64,000 nucleotides of DNA from NCBI GenBank assembly GCA_028023455.1, contig JAQFVV010006313.1:1624992-1688991 (forward strand). Direction: 5' to 3'. Shown piece after piece: positions 12,174 through 23,566 of this stretch. How positions within the stretch are numbered: the stretch's first letter is position 1; every line of letters begins with the position of its first letter. The notes below the pieces were generated by a model. The model worked only from the letters and a program-made list of their open reading frames with translations, was not told the origin of the DNA and did no database searches. The position numbers and the translations under genes are program-made. Source of the stretch: Epiperipatus broadwayi (Eukaryota > Onychophora > Udeonychophora > Euonychophora > Peripatidae).

Positions 12174-13489
12174 AATATAATTATTTCATTAATAGATATG
12201 AATTTTCATTCTAAAAAAAACAGATTTATATAATAAAGAAAAAATGTAAAGACTGTTGAATATTTATCATCATCATAATTAATATTATCATCATCATTTT
12301 AACTACTATACATTTTTTGTGCAATAAATAAAAATAAAACAACACTTTAAGTATTTATTTGTAAAGATAATTATTTTTATGACAAAACAAAAATATTTGC
12401 TTTACTTTTACCTTTTACCTCGCCCTAGTGATCATTTGCAATGCTACACTTTTTGCCAATTGTTACATATAATGATATTCGACTACATAAAAAGTTATCT
12501 ATAGTTACCTGTTCATAAAATTACTTTTGGCTCCACACTGAATTTAAGTTTTGGGATTCTGGTATTAAACTACTTCTGTCGTATGGTAATGATACTGAAT
12601 TCTGCTTCAAACTAAATAGAAAGAAAAATTATATATATATATATATAATATAATATATATTATCAAACTAAATAGAAAGAAAAATTATATATATATTAAT
12701 AATTAAATAATTACAAGATTATTTAAACTTTAATTGTTTAAGACAATATCTATTTAATTAAATCAAAATTAATCTTAAAATTATAATCACCAGTTTACTT
12801 TCTTAAGCATATAACTCTATTGAAACATTTAAAAAAAAATCAAATTCTAATCCAAATTGCAATTTCTCCTTCAGATATTTAGCAAATTACCAATCAAGTT
12901 AATCCTCTAATTAAAAAAAACAAACCTTAGCAAATAATGGTTTTTATTTTCACTACTCTATGAAGGACTATTTGAAATGCTTTACTTTTTAATTGTGTAT
13001 ACATATTTCTGCTTATGAATTGTTTATATTCCTTTTAATTTTTTCCCCATATTTTTCTTAGTACTATTTCCAAATAACAATTATTATTGTCATAGTTCAA
13101 TTAAAACTTTATATAAATTTATTTTTATTAGATCATATAATAGGGATGATAACTTATTGTAATTTGTCTATGAGTTTATATTAGGGTCATAATTATAAAA
13201 TTAGTATATGAATAAATGTTTAATGAGTTAACCTAAGAAAATCAAAAATTATACAAAAACATGAAGAGCAGGATATGCAATTTATCTACAAAGAATAAAA
13301 GATTATTTCTAACACATTGAAAAATAACATCTGCAGAACGCAATCTTGGGTATTTTACATTTGAAAACTAAACAAATTGTCTATAACATGTAAAGTAAAA
13401 TTAACATTTCGTATGCTTTTACGTCTACCTACACAGATGGTTTTTTTAATATATATTTAATGTGTGCATATATGTGCACATACTGATAT
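12174..13489. other. AT-rich DNA with one short local duplication
   Basis: AACTAAATAGAAAGAAAAAT followed by a TA run occurs twice, at about 12,609 and 12,665, with an AT spacer. No gene or element is otherwise supported. Confidence 0.6.
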
Positions 13490-15850
13490 AGATAATGATA
13501 TATGTAAAGAAATGAGTCTTTTATAAGTTGATATAATGTTGTAATGTTTATATGATTAAGTAATTGTGTATTTTAGCGTGGAGGAAGAATTCTGGACAAT
13601 CAAAACTGTCAGATGAATTAATTTTAATAAAATAAATATTGAAAAAGTAATAAAAAAGGTCAATTTGTTTGATTTTCTTATAATTTTATCAATGCATAAA
13701 AAAGGATAAATTGATAATATACTTCATGAAAATGATAAAATATACGATGATTAAGGTAATAAGGATCAAAGAGAAGAATATTTGAATACATAAATGGAAA
13801 ATATAAAGTCTATCAAGAATTTAATGGATTATGTCAAAATGAAGTTTAATAAATCAACAGAGGTCATATTAAATAATATATGGAAATGAATTGAAAAACA
13901 GAATAAATGTTAACAATAATATAAATTTTGAAAGAATGGAGGAATTTGCATTTAATTCCTAAGTTTTAAAAAAATGATAAAAATCTTATGAAAATTCTGA
14001 GGAACAAAAAAAGTTTATAAACAATTTTGAGTAGAAAATATTAAAGGTGTTTATTAATAAAAGCTATATGGTAAAAAAAGGTTGTATAAAGAAAAAATCA
14101 GTATTGAAATGGATTTAATAAACAAAATAACTACGATTTTTTTTTTTAGAAAACTATGTAAGAATAAAAGAAATTTTGTAAATAAAAGTAACAGAGATTG
14201 TGCAGAATAAAAAAGGTGTTTAAGAAGCAAAAAAGGAAAGAAATGCAAAGTAAAAGAAAATAATTATGAAGATAAAATATGCAATTTGATAAACATTGAA
14301 TTAACAAAGGAAGAAAAAGATATATTAAGTAAAATAATGTTTGTTATGGACATAACTATAAAAGTGATGTAATAGAATTAAAAACTTTGAAAGAAAATAT
14401 TGCAAAAAAGTATGTAGAAAAAAATATGTTTATTATTATTATCAGAATAAATATGGTATTAAGATTATTAGTAATATAAATAAAATATGGATGGAAGAAT
14501 TTAAAAGTGAAATGGATAACATGATATACAAAATAAATAAATATTATAAAAAAGATAAGGATGAAATAATGGCTCAAAAGAATAGAGGCTCAGTTGGTAT
14601 AGTAAGAATAGTAACAATTAGAAAAATAAAAACTAAATATCAAGATAAGGTAATATTCACAAAGTCAGATAAACGGAATAAATTGGTTATGGTAGATAAA
14701 GAAGAATATATAGAAAAATGCATAAAATGTAAGATGAAAACATTTTTGAGAAATTTAAAAAATATGACACTAATTTAAATAATAAAATATATTATAATAC
14801 ATAATGAATTTAATAAAGAAGGAGTTTTAAATAATGATTACTCATTTAGGCTTATAAAGAATATAATTGAAGAAAGTAAATTTATCTGTAAAAATAACAA
14901 TGAAAGAACATTTTTAATGACTTTAATAGTAATAATAAAATTAATTACATTGATATAAAAATTTGTAACAATATGTAGTTAAAAATTTAAATAAAATTAT
15001 AAGTAAAATCAATTAAAAGTTTAATAACATAATAAATTTTAAATTAATAAAACATAATATAAAATTTCAGATAACAAATACATTTAAAAATAAAATGAAA
15101 ATACAGATAACATTAAAAATTGACTGTATAAAATTAAATGCAAAATTTTCCAGCTTAATAATATTAACTATGTTGAGAAAACAAAAAGTTCAATTTATAG
15201 AAGATTAGCACTACATAAAGATGATAAAAATTAACCAGTTTATTTACATTCAATGTAAACATGGAATGTGTTTGAGAAAAAATAGCATTAAAATAATTCA
15301 ATATATAAATAATAAAAGAGAAAGAAAAATCAAAGAAGCTATCCTTATAAATAGGATTAAATAAAAATTTACTCTCATGATTTAAGTAGGATTAGAATAA
15401 CAATTTCAAATAATAAATTTGGATGAGACAAAAATTAGTTATATAAAAAATAAAACGAGGGAGGTATTATATAATAATAAAAAAAACAAATTTAAATTTA
15501 AGTTAGTGACAATTAGAAAAACTAAAAGATAAGGAGAAAGTCAGTATTGGGATTAGATAAGTAATAATATAATATATTAAATTCTAGTTATAATAATTTA
15601 TACTATTTAATAAGTATAACAATAATAATTTTAATTTTAAATTTCATACAGTAACATTTGCATTCATAATAAAAAATTAATTAAATAAAAAATATATAAG
15701 ATTATAATAAGTTTTATAGGTTCACTATATTTTGCAGTTTTTATATGCATATAATATTAATTATTGTAAAATAATTATGAGATATTTAGCACTTGCTGAT
15801 CTGACTTCTTTAATAATAGTAATAATAAAAAAATAGATGTAATTTAAGAT
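13490..15850 (+). mobile_element. Decayed Penelope-like retroelement, copy 1 (internally deleted)
   Basis: A 5' region at about 13,490-13,740 matches 24,075-24,320 over about 250 bases (shared phrase GGCAATCAAAACTGTCAG or GACAATCAAAACTGTCAG). Downstream the plus strand is A-rich and was clearly once coding. Around 14,640-14,740 it reads IFTKSDKRNKLVMVDKEEYI, the conserved entry to Penelope-type reverse transcriptases (consensus-like ADKG..VIM.KE.Y). Around 15,160-15,360 a broken frame gives YVEKTKSSIYRRLALHKDD and later CKHG/KIIQY phrases typical of the PLE GIY-YIG endonuclease. The RT catalytic section between them is not recognisable and appears deleted. Many stops and frameshifts: a dead copy. 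Confidence 0.65.
14491..14778 (+). pseudogene. PLE reverse transcriptase N-terminal fragment
   Basis: A 95-codon open remnant. Its second half contains TKSDKRNKLVMVDKEEYIEK, which matches the conserved block before RT motif 1 in Penelope-like elements. The first half is Lys/Asn-rich and not diagnostic. No splice signals or full-length continuation are visible. In the intact element this would be the start of the RT domain. Confidence 0.55.
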
Positions 15851-15926
15851 TAGAGGGGTTTAATATATATATATACATTTAAGGAATATATGAATTTTTA
15901 TTTAATATAGATATATTGAAGGTGTG

Positions 15927-15929
<3 letters not shown>

Positions 15930-16009
<80 letters not shown>
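15930..16009. repeat. (TA)n microsatellite, about 80 bp
   Basis: A pure TA run separating two PLE remnants. Confidence 0.97.
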
Positions 16010-16014
<5 letters not shown>

Positions 16015-16048
16015 ATTTAATAATAATGTTGATAATATTAGGTTTACT

Positions 16049-16591
16049 ATGAAAGAAATTGATAATGAAATAAGGTATTTAGATATTGAAATTATTTTAA
16101 ATCAAAATAATGATATTATAATTAAGCATTTTATTAAAGATTATAAATTAAGGAAAATTATATCAATTGATTCAAAACAACCATGGATACAAAAGATGAA
16201 TGTAATTAAAAATTTTAAATATAAGAACGATATATTTAATACAGATAGAAATATTGCTATGTTACAGAAGGATAAATTTAAACAAACATGTATGGGATGT
16301 GGATATGCAGCGCATAGTATTGACAATATATTTTCACAACATGGAGTAAATAGCGTGAATAATAATAGATGTAGGACTAATAAACAAAAGAAGTGGATAA
16401 AAATTTCATATTTGCCTAGTGTATATAATATATTAAATAAAAAAAGTAAAAATTATCTAGATAAAAACATTAACGTGGGATGGGCTAATAGCAAAAATTG
16501 GGATAAATTGATAACTAATTGTAGAATGAAAGATGATATAAAATATAAGAGAGGAATGGTTTATAAAATTAGATGTAATTTTGTAATATGA
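16049..16591 (+). pseudogene. PLE RT thumb/connector and start of GIY-YIG endonuclease
   Basis: 180 residues. Early on, FTMKEIDNEIRYLDIEI corresponds to the FLD-type block that follows the RT palm in PLEs. QPWIQKMNVIKNFKYK matches the conserved W.QK.N.I.N block. The frame continues through a Cys/His-containing connector (CMGCGYAAH) and ends at GMVYKIRC, the GIY half of the endonuclease active site. It then stops just before YYG. The reading frame is open upstream of the ATG as far as the TA tract, so the methionine is not a true start. It overlaps the next frame by four bases; the break is a single frameshift in what was one ORF. Confidence 0.8.
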
Positions 16592-16884
16592 TTTACTATG
16601 GCCAGACGTCAAAGCAATTGGGAGAAAGAGCTAAAGAACACAATGATGCTATTGCTAGGAAAGATGATAGATCTGCATTATATGTTCATTATTTGCAGTA
16701 TGGACATAAAATAAATTGTATTGATAATATAAGTGTTCTTGATTATATTAAAAATGTTAATGGACGTAAAATATATGAAACAAACTACATCATGTATAAT
16801 AAAAACAACTGTATGAATATATACAAAACATCCATTAAGTTAAATAATAAGTGGTTAATGGATAAAGAATGGATAGTTAATTAA
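16588..16884 (+). pseudogene. PLE GIY-YIG endonuclease C-terminal part
   Basis: 98 residues starting MIYYGQTSKQLGERAKEH: the YIG-like YYG, the helix arginine (GERAKEH), a histidine-containing block (HYLQYGH) and KIYETNYI with the likely catalytic glutamate. Together with the preceding frame it makes a complete PLE-type GIY-YIG domain (VYKI + YYG + R + E). It aligns along its whole length with 48,507-48,803, roughly 70 per cent identical by eye. In an active element the nuclease nicks target DNA for primed reverse transcription. One frameshift separates it from the upstream part. Confidence 0.85.
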
Positions 16885-16999
16885 TTAATATATGTGGATA
16901 TATATCCATTCAATATATATAACAGAGTAATTTTGTAGTAGAATTGAGGGGAAAAAATCACATAATAAATCATGTCAAATATCCATTTGTTTATCTATC

Positions 17000-17115
17000 T
17001 TCTCTCATGTATTGATATAGATGTCGCTGTATGTGCTTTAAATCATGGAGACATATTGAAAAGGGCAAAAAAACATAATTTGCCGAAAAAGGCTTTTATA
17101 TAATAATTTTATAAT
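17000..17115 (+). ncRNA. Conserved PLE 3'-end hairpin, possible decayed hammerhead motif
   Basis: The segment CATATTGAAAAGGGCAAA, loop, TTTGCCGAAAAAGGCTTTTA is shared with about 48,905-48,955. It can fold as GGCAAA/TTTGCC, with TGAAAA before and GAAA after it, and CATA/TATA as an outer stem. That layout resembles a type I hammerhead core (CUGANGA - stem II - GAAA - stem III - H). The G8 and C3 positions would be A and U, and stem II needs one bulged G. Hammerheads are known in PLE terminal repeats. I infer similarity only; activity is unlikely as written. Confidence 0.3.
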
Positions 17116-17240
17116 TTGTAATCTTTGTTGCATGTATATATGTATTTTTAAACATTTTTAACTATTGTATGGTTTAATTTTAGGTAGTATCAATGTTTTA
17201 AATAAGTTTTAAATACAAACCCAAATACAATATATATATA

Positions 17241-18813
17241 TTATAATACCACCCTTTATATTTTATATCGCCATTTGTACGCTTCTACCCGTAGCTTCGA
17301 GTGAGGATATTTGTGAGCATGGTCTGATTCCATCTCATGCGCCAATCTTACACATGGATAAGAATTATCTCATCAAAAACGTAAATAAGGGTTCGGGTAT
17401 ATATATATATATACCTCTATTTATGGTAGCGCATCCGTACCAGCTCAATCTCAGGGTTTGGGGACTATAGTCTATCTAGAGAACAAAGCTAAACACTACC
17501 CAACTAAGTCTTATGTGTCTATCTATTCTGTCCGATAATTTATCCGTTATAAATCTAATAACCCAACCCGAATGTTATCATACCATTTACTCTATTTATT
17601 ACCATACTTAAGACCGATAAAATCTCATTTATCCATGCATATAAATATATCAGTATTCAAGTGCACAGCTCATTTACTCTGATACACACATATATATAAT
17701 TCATATACACATCAAAATAGTGCAATTATACATCAGAGCTGTTTATTTAAAGTTGTTATTTTATTTAATTTAAAAGAGATTTATTATAGGAATTAATATT
17801 GAGGTAACACCAGTTTCTTTACCAAGACGCATTCATTGAACATATATTTAGTGTAAACGTCAATTACCTTAAGTACCATCGACCGTTCACACGGTCAAAG
17901 ACAAGTCCGCATTTATAATTCTCCACGAATACTGGTCTGGTTGATATAACGGATGGCAAGGATTTCCAATATGGTATATCGAATAGTTTATTCCAGAGGT
18001 GGAGTAGATGATTCACTCACTTTATGAAAGGGTCCCATTTCCTAGATCTTTCGTCGCCATTACACTTGATGAACAAGAATTCTTTTGTATAGCGAAATTC
18101 GTAGGTCCACTTCAGATGGGTTCCACGACAACTGTCCACTGGATCGGTTAACGAAACTAGCGCTATTGAATTACCCGGACATTTTGGGTGAGAAATATTA
18201 ATAAACTTCTTAAGAAAATTTTATACGTCCACACACTCCGTAGTCCAAACCGCGTTTTTTTTCTTTTTTTTTCACTCTCAAGCCCACAAAAAAGTTCTTT
18301 TGTTTTTACTCTTTAACTTTGTAAAATTTTCTTCCAATATTCCTATGCCACTGTCCCATTCTTCTATTGTTTTCCAAAGATACCCACCTGACCTGTTTTC
18401 GGACTTCTTGATGCCAGTTATTACTAAACCGCCTACAGCAACTGATTTATTTCTATTTCTATCTTCATATGTTCAAAAGATTAATTAGCAAAAGAAAACA
18501 CGTGTTACTGACAATATCATCAACCAGACTTAAAGAAAAATTTTAACGGATAAAATATATACGAATAATCAATTACAACTTATACAGCTCCGTATATAAT
18601 TGCTTGTGACCATCACCGTTAATACATACACACATTTTATACTCACATATACAAATATATTTATATAAGCATACCCACCTAACATTCACACTCTTTGTAA
18701 CAGGGTTCGAATGACTATTTACATATATATCTTTTCATATATAGTCGCTCAACATTAACACTCGCAATTAGTAATATATTACATACGCTTGTATTCGAAC
18801 CCCATTTGTTACA
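17241..18813 (-). repeat. 3' LTR of the gag-only element
   Basis: It matches the other LTR along its whole length, about 97 per cent identical by eye (roughly 44 substitutions plus length changes in TA and T runs and one 2-base indel). A 62-codon open frame on the plus strand is present in both LTRs (18,300-18,488 and 21,478-21,666) but has no recognisable features and is opposite to transcription. Confidence 0.92.
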
Positions 18814-18824
18814 TACCCCCCTGG
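18814..18824 (-). other. Polypurine tract
   Basis: The minus strand reads CCAGGGGGGTA directly before the LTR start TGTAACA. A purine-rich run at this position primes plus-strand synthesis in LTR elements. Confidence 0.75.
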
Positions 18825-18879
18825 TGCGATAGCCTTCAAATACCTTCTGTGTATTTGAATGGCTTCTTAAACGACTTTT

Positions 18880-19942
18880 CCTTATCCTTTGTTCCCCTCA
18901 GTACCATCTTTCTGTTTCGGTGACCACGGTCCCTTTTCTTGGACGAACTTTGGCTCATCTGGCGGACGTCGAGCTTCCGGTTCGTATTGCCATCTCGGTC
19001 TGCGACTATCATCACCACCTTTTCTATGCATGGCATTCCCACTGGTGTGTCCTTCTTCCATCCCAAATTTAATATTTGGCATTTCTTTAACTTCCTTCCC
19101 TCACTCCAACGGTGTGTTATGATCATATATACTCATATCCAGAGCATTAAGCTGCTCTGCCACTTCTCCGATGGATGCCTTCCTCACCCCCAACATCATT
19201 CTTTCCACATTCATAGGCATATTGTGCCTTACAATTCGAATGATGTGGATTTCAGATAGGTGACATGCGTCCAGTGTCCTTAGTCTCGCCACTTGGCGAT
19301 GAAAAAATTGAGACAAATTTTCTTCCTTTCCTTCCTCATATTTCTCCGCATCACTTGGTACTGCACGAGTTCCTGGCGGTCTTCCAACCAGAAAGTCTCT
19401 TGTATCTTCTTCTGGTACTACTTGAAGGTTGTGGGCTGTTGGGACAATGAGTCCCACCACTCTTGGGCATTCCCACTTAGATGGCTGTACGCTACCATCA
19501 ATTTACCTTCCTCTGGCATGGGATTCATGCCAAAGTATCTTCGTAGGCATTGTAGATGTTCCAGGGGAGCTTCCCCCATTTGGCCTTCAAACTGTCGTAT
19601 CTTTAAAAAATGGTTCACGTGGGTGTGTACCGCCACACCCCTACATTTACCCATATGCTCCGGTCTTTCCATCTCACTAGACTTCGGCCCCTGTTTTATA
19701 TTCTTCTCTCCTTCATCTAAACTTCCTTTTACTTTTTTATCGTCAGACTTCTCCGTCCTTTCCTTGCTTTCTATCCCTAGTCTCCATTCTATCTCCTGAA
19801 ATCTCCATTCTAACCTCTCATCCATTTTCTGAAATCGGGGTTCTAGACCTTCTAATCTTTCTAAAATCCTCTCCAATACATTTACTTCCTTCTCTTCCGT
19901 CGCCTTCTGCTTTTCCCCATTCTGTTTATTTTTTGGCTTCAT
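18880..19942 (-). pseudogene. Gag-like gene of the LTR element, frameshifted
   Basis: The first frame (19,942-19,418, 174 aa) starts MKPKNKQNGEKQ. It has an N-terminal Glu/Arg-rich coiled-coil-like stretch, then a block with FLKIRQFEGQMGEAPLEH, YFGMNPMPEEGKLMVAYSHL and GNAQEWWDSLSQQPTTF. The WWDSL block and its spacing match the retrotransposon gag capsid family (Pfam Retrotrans_gag type). Coding then shifts frame (19,460-19,101) into VVPEEDTRDFLVG, EENLSQFFHRQVARLRTLD and MPMNVERMMLGV, the C-terminal half of the same domain. A basic, Pro/Arg-rich tail may continue to about 18,880. No CCHC zinc knuckle is visible. At least one frameshift and a stop separate the parts. The product would be a structural capsid protein packaging element RNA. 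Confidence 0.8.
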
Positions 19943-20302
19943 TTTCTCTCTGTTACTATTTTAATTACGTGCCAGGTTCGTCACCCCAGTTTCCAGTGGT
20001 CCACTGCATGACCCACCCGATAGACCTTTGCCCCTCCTTATTATCATATTGAGCGATATTGTTTTATAATATCCCAATGTTAGATAAATTCTTCAACCTC
20101 GATTTATAAACTATGACTTTATATATATACACAGGGCATACCTCAATGCTATTTTCCCCCTTGACCACTCGAGACTTTTCTATCCGTATATTCACACTGC
20201 CAAATATGCCCATCTACTATATTACCAATATGTATTCAAACTCTTTCTGATTTATAACAAACTATCGCTTTTATTTTTCCCTTTTTCTCTTTTTTCCCTT
20301 TT

Positions 20303-20326
20303 AAAAAAAAAAAAAAAAAAAAAAAA
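20303..20326 (+). repeat. Poly-A run of 24 in the element leader
   Basis: A homopolymer between the primer binding site and gag, in the untranslated leader. Confidence 0.95.
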
Positions 20327-20406
20327 TCTCCAACTCTCATTTGTATGCTCTTGTTATGTTACATTAGGATGCCATTTTAAATGCCCATTCTCTAACATTT
20401 GCAGCC

Positions 20407-20424
20407 CTGTTAGTTGGGACGCCA
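20407..20424 (-). other. Primer binding site
   Basis: The minus strand reads TGGCGTCCCAACTAACAG immediately after the LTR end. TGG at the edge is the complement of the tRNA CCA end. I cannot name the priming tRNA from memory. Confidence 0.75.
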
Positions 20425-21991
20425 TTATAATACCACCCTTTATATTTTATATCGCCATTTGTACGCTTCTACCCATAGCTTCGAGTGAGGATATTTGTGA
20501 GCATGGTCTGATTCCATCTCACGCGCCAATCTTACACATGGATAAGAATTATCTCATCGAAAATGTAAATAAGGGTTCGGGTATATATATATACCTCTAT
20601 TTATGGTAGCGCATCCGTACCAGCTCAATCTCAGGGTTTGGGGACTATAGTCTATCTAGAGAACAAAGCTAAACACTACCCAACTGTCTTATGTGTCTAT
20701 CTATTCTGTCCGATAATTTATCCATTATAAATCTAATAACCCAACCCGAATGTTATCATACCATTTATTCTATTTATTACCATACTTAATACCGATAAAA
20801 TCTCAATTATCCACGCATATAAATATATCAATATTCAAGCGCACAGCCCATTTACCCTGATACACACATATATATAATTCATTTATGCATCAAAATAGTG
20901 CAATTATACATCAGAGTTGTTTATTTAAAGTTGTTATTTTATTTAATTTAAAGGAGATTTATTATAGGAATTAATATTGAGGTAACACCAGTTTCTTTAC
21001 CAAGACGCATTCATTGAACATATATTTAGTGTAAACTTCAATTACCTTAAGTACCGTCGACCGTTCACACAGTCAAAGACAAGTCCACATTTATAATTCT
21101 CCACAAATACTGGTCTGGTTGATATAATGGATGGCAAGGATTTCCAATATGGTATATCGAATAGTTTATTCCGGAGGTGGAGTAGATGATTCACTCACTT
21201 TATGAAAGGGTCCCATTTCCTAGATCTTTCATCGCCATTACACTTGATGAACAAGAATTCTTTTGTATAGCGAAATTCGTAGGTCCACTTCAGATGGGTT
21301 CCACGACAACTGTCCACTGGATCGGTTAATGAAACTAGCGCTATTGAATTACCCTGACATTTTGGGTGAGAAATATTAATAAACTTCTTAAGAAAATTTT
21401 ATACGTCCACACACTCCGTAGTCCAAACCGCATTTTTTTTTTTTTTTTTTCGCTCTCGAGCCCACAAAAAAGTTCTTTTGTTTTCACTCTTTAACTTTGT
21501 AAAATTTTCTTCCAATATCCCTACGCCACTGTCCCGTTCTTCTATTGTTTTCCAAAGATACCCACCTGACCCGTTTTCGGACTTCTTGATGCCAGTTATT
21601 ACTAAACTGCCTACAGCAACTGATTTATTTCTATTTCTATCTTCATATGTTCAAAAGATTAATTAGCAAAAGAAAACATGTGTTATCGACAATATCATCA
21701 ACCAGACTTAAAGAAAAATTTTAACGGATAAAATATATACGAATAATCAATTACAACTTATACAGCTCCGTATATAATTGCTTGTGACCATCACCGTTAA
21801 TACATACACACATTTTATACTCACATATACAAATAGATTTATATAAGCATACCCACCTAACATTCACACTCTTTATAACAGGGTTCGAATGACTATTTAC
21901 ATATATATCTTTTCATATATAGTCGCTCAACATTAACACTCGCAATTAATAATATATTACATACGCTTGTATTCGAACCCCGTTTGTTACA
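20425..21991 (-). repeat. 5' LTR of the gag-only element
   Basis: Partner of 17,241-18,813. Most differences between the two LTRs are transitions, and well over half fall at CpG/TpG/CpA positions. Confidence 0.92.
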
Positions 21992-22971
21992 ATATATATA
22001 TATATATATATACTTGCAATAAGTATATATATTAAATAGATAAAGACATTTTTGTGTTCAACAAGTATGCATTATTATAAACACAAATCCATATTTATAT
22101 ATTTTTTTTAAATATTCAAAATTAAAAATAAATAAAAATAAAAGTATATTACATCCAGCAAATAAATAAATTATTGTTTAGATCTGCATAAAAATTATTA
22201 TATGAAGTTAAAAAAAAAAAGAAAATAAATAAATAAATATTAAAAAAAAAATTTATAATAAAATTTGCGTATATAAATTTTACTTATTAAAATATACATA
22301 TAGTAACCCATATGCAACCAAATTTATAAGCTATACTTTAAAATTTTAAATTACTTAAGTGTTAATTTTGACACCTGTTAAACGTTTGTTGTTTTTTTTA
22401 GAAAACAAATCCATTGAAATGAATAAAATGATATTTATAAAAACGTTTTATTTTTATAATTAAATAAAAAAAAATATCGATCTCAAAAATATATATATAT
22501 ATATCATTTATATTAATAAAATTATTTACTACCTTTTGTTTTAAAGTTTAACTGGTTCATTTTTCTTTCAAAGTCAACTTATTCCATTGTTTTATTCCTT
22601 TATTTGTTTAATATTAGAATGCATTCCATCTAAAGTTAATTTGAAGAAATAGCAAGTTAGAAAAAAATATCAATTTCCAAAAGCACATAAATATTTCTTT
22701 TTTTTTAAAAATTTTTCTCCTTGAAAAATAAATAATTGACATGTTGAATCCAATATATTAATTAATTTTAGTTACCTACAGATTATTATTAGATTGACCA
22801 TTATAGATTCCAGATAGCTATATCAAATTTCGGCTTCAGACACGCAGTGAAATTCATGTGTTGAAATTTGGTTTTTTTTTTTTTTTTTAAACTGCTTTGG
22901 AATAAATGAAAGGAAACAGCAGCAGCTCCTTGGCTGTGATATATATATATATATATATATATTAGCCAGTC
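21992..22971. other. AT-rich DNA with short (TA)n runs
   Basis: Includes TA runs at 21,993-22,012 and 22,489-22,504, a T-run at 22,870-22,888 and a TA run at 22,938-22,962. A short GC-richer phrase (CAGCAGCAGCTCCTTGGC, near 22,917) lies just before the candidate peptide gene. No other feature is supported. Confidence 0.55.
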
Positions 22972-23022
22972 ATGATTTATGTATTTATTACAGAAATTTA
23001 TCTTATTCCACTATTCTTAAGA

Positions 23023-23187
23023 ATGGCAATTTCAAAGAAACAAAGTACAACAAATTTTTATCCTTCAGTTTGTTTAATCACTATCTTAATAATAATCATG
23101 GCTTCTTTTTTTGTTGCTGTTGCTCCATGTGCTAGCAAATGCTGTTTTGAAAACCATTGTTACATATGTTTTCTTTTAAACAATTAA
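23023..23187 (+). CDS. Possible short secreted cysteine-rich peptide
   Basis: 54 codons from the ATG at 23,023, chosen over the in-frame ATG at 22,972 because a splice-acceptor-like TTTATTACAG ends at 22,993 and because the shorter form starts with a proper signal peptide. Residues 1-14 are polar with two lysines. Residues 16-34 are hydrophobic (VCLITILIIIMASFFVAVA), with an Ala-x-Ala cleavage site. The remaining 20 residues are PCASKCCFENHCYICFLLNN, with five cysteines. It ends at TAA without a dibasic site. The layout resembles a small secreted peptide precursor, but I do not recognise the family. The acceptor tract is weak, no donor is obvious, and a chance frame in AT-rich DNA is possible. 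Confidence 0.3.
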   Translation: MAISKKQSTTNFYPSVCLITILIIIMASFFVAVAPCASKCCFENHCYICFLLNN

Positions 23188-23396
23188 CATTCAAAAAAAA
23201 ATATTAACCATAAAAAAAAAATTAAATCGAAAATTTATTTGACAGCTTTTAATATATATATATAGACATAAATAATAACATTACATTTTTTTAATAATCA
23301 CCACAAATAAATAATCTTTTTTATAATCAACGATTTATATGTCTTTATTTATCTATAATAATTAGAACATATAAGTATTACTATTAAACATATCAC

Positions 23397-23566
<170 letters not shown>

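Larger units (their letters stand above)
16015..17130 (+). mobile_element. Penelope-like retroelement 3' portion, copy 2
   Basis: It begins directly after the (TA)n tract and carries the RT thumb/connector and GIY-YIG endonuclease, followed by a 3' untranslated end shared with the copy at 48,250-49,000. The 3' ends share GATGTCRCTGT and then CATATTGAAAAGGGCAAAAA, a variable loop, AATTTGCC and a GCTTTTATA ending. Copy 2 is 5'-truncated, as is usual for retroposed PLEs. Its reading frame is broken once inside the endonuclease. Confidence 0.8.
17241..21991 (-). mobile_element. Complete gag-only (TR-GAG-type) LTR retrotransposon
   Basis: Two direct LTRs of 1573 and 1567 bp flank only 1611 bp of internal DNA. 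Read on the minus strand it has, in order: 5' LTR (21,991-20,425), a primer binding site starting TGGCGTCCCAAC directly at the LTR edge, a gag-like coding region, a G-rich polypurine tract, and the 3' LTR (18,813-17,241). LTRs begin TGTAACAAA and end GGTATTATAA. Both flanks read ATATA (17,236-17,240 and 21,992-21,996), a possible 5-bp target duplication, though inside TA repeats this is weak. There is no room for protease, RT, RNase H or integrase, so the element is non-autonomous by structure. It must have relied on enzymes from a partner element. Confidence 0.9.

Noticed and set aside
18300-18488. 62-codon frame conserved in both LTRs
   Set aside because: It is conserved because the LTRs are copies of each other; it lies opposite to element transcription and has no recognisable motif.
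18889-19799. Plus-strand frames of 60-168 codons over the LTR element
   Set aside because: Shadows of the minus-strand gag coding region.
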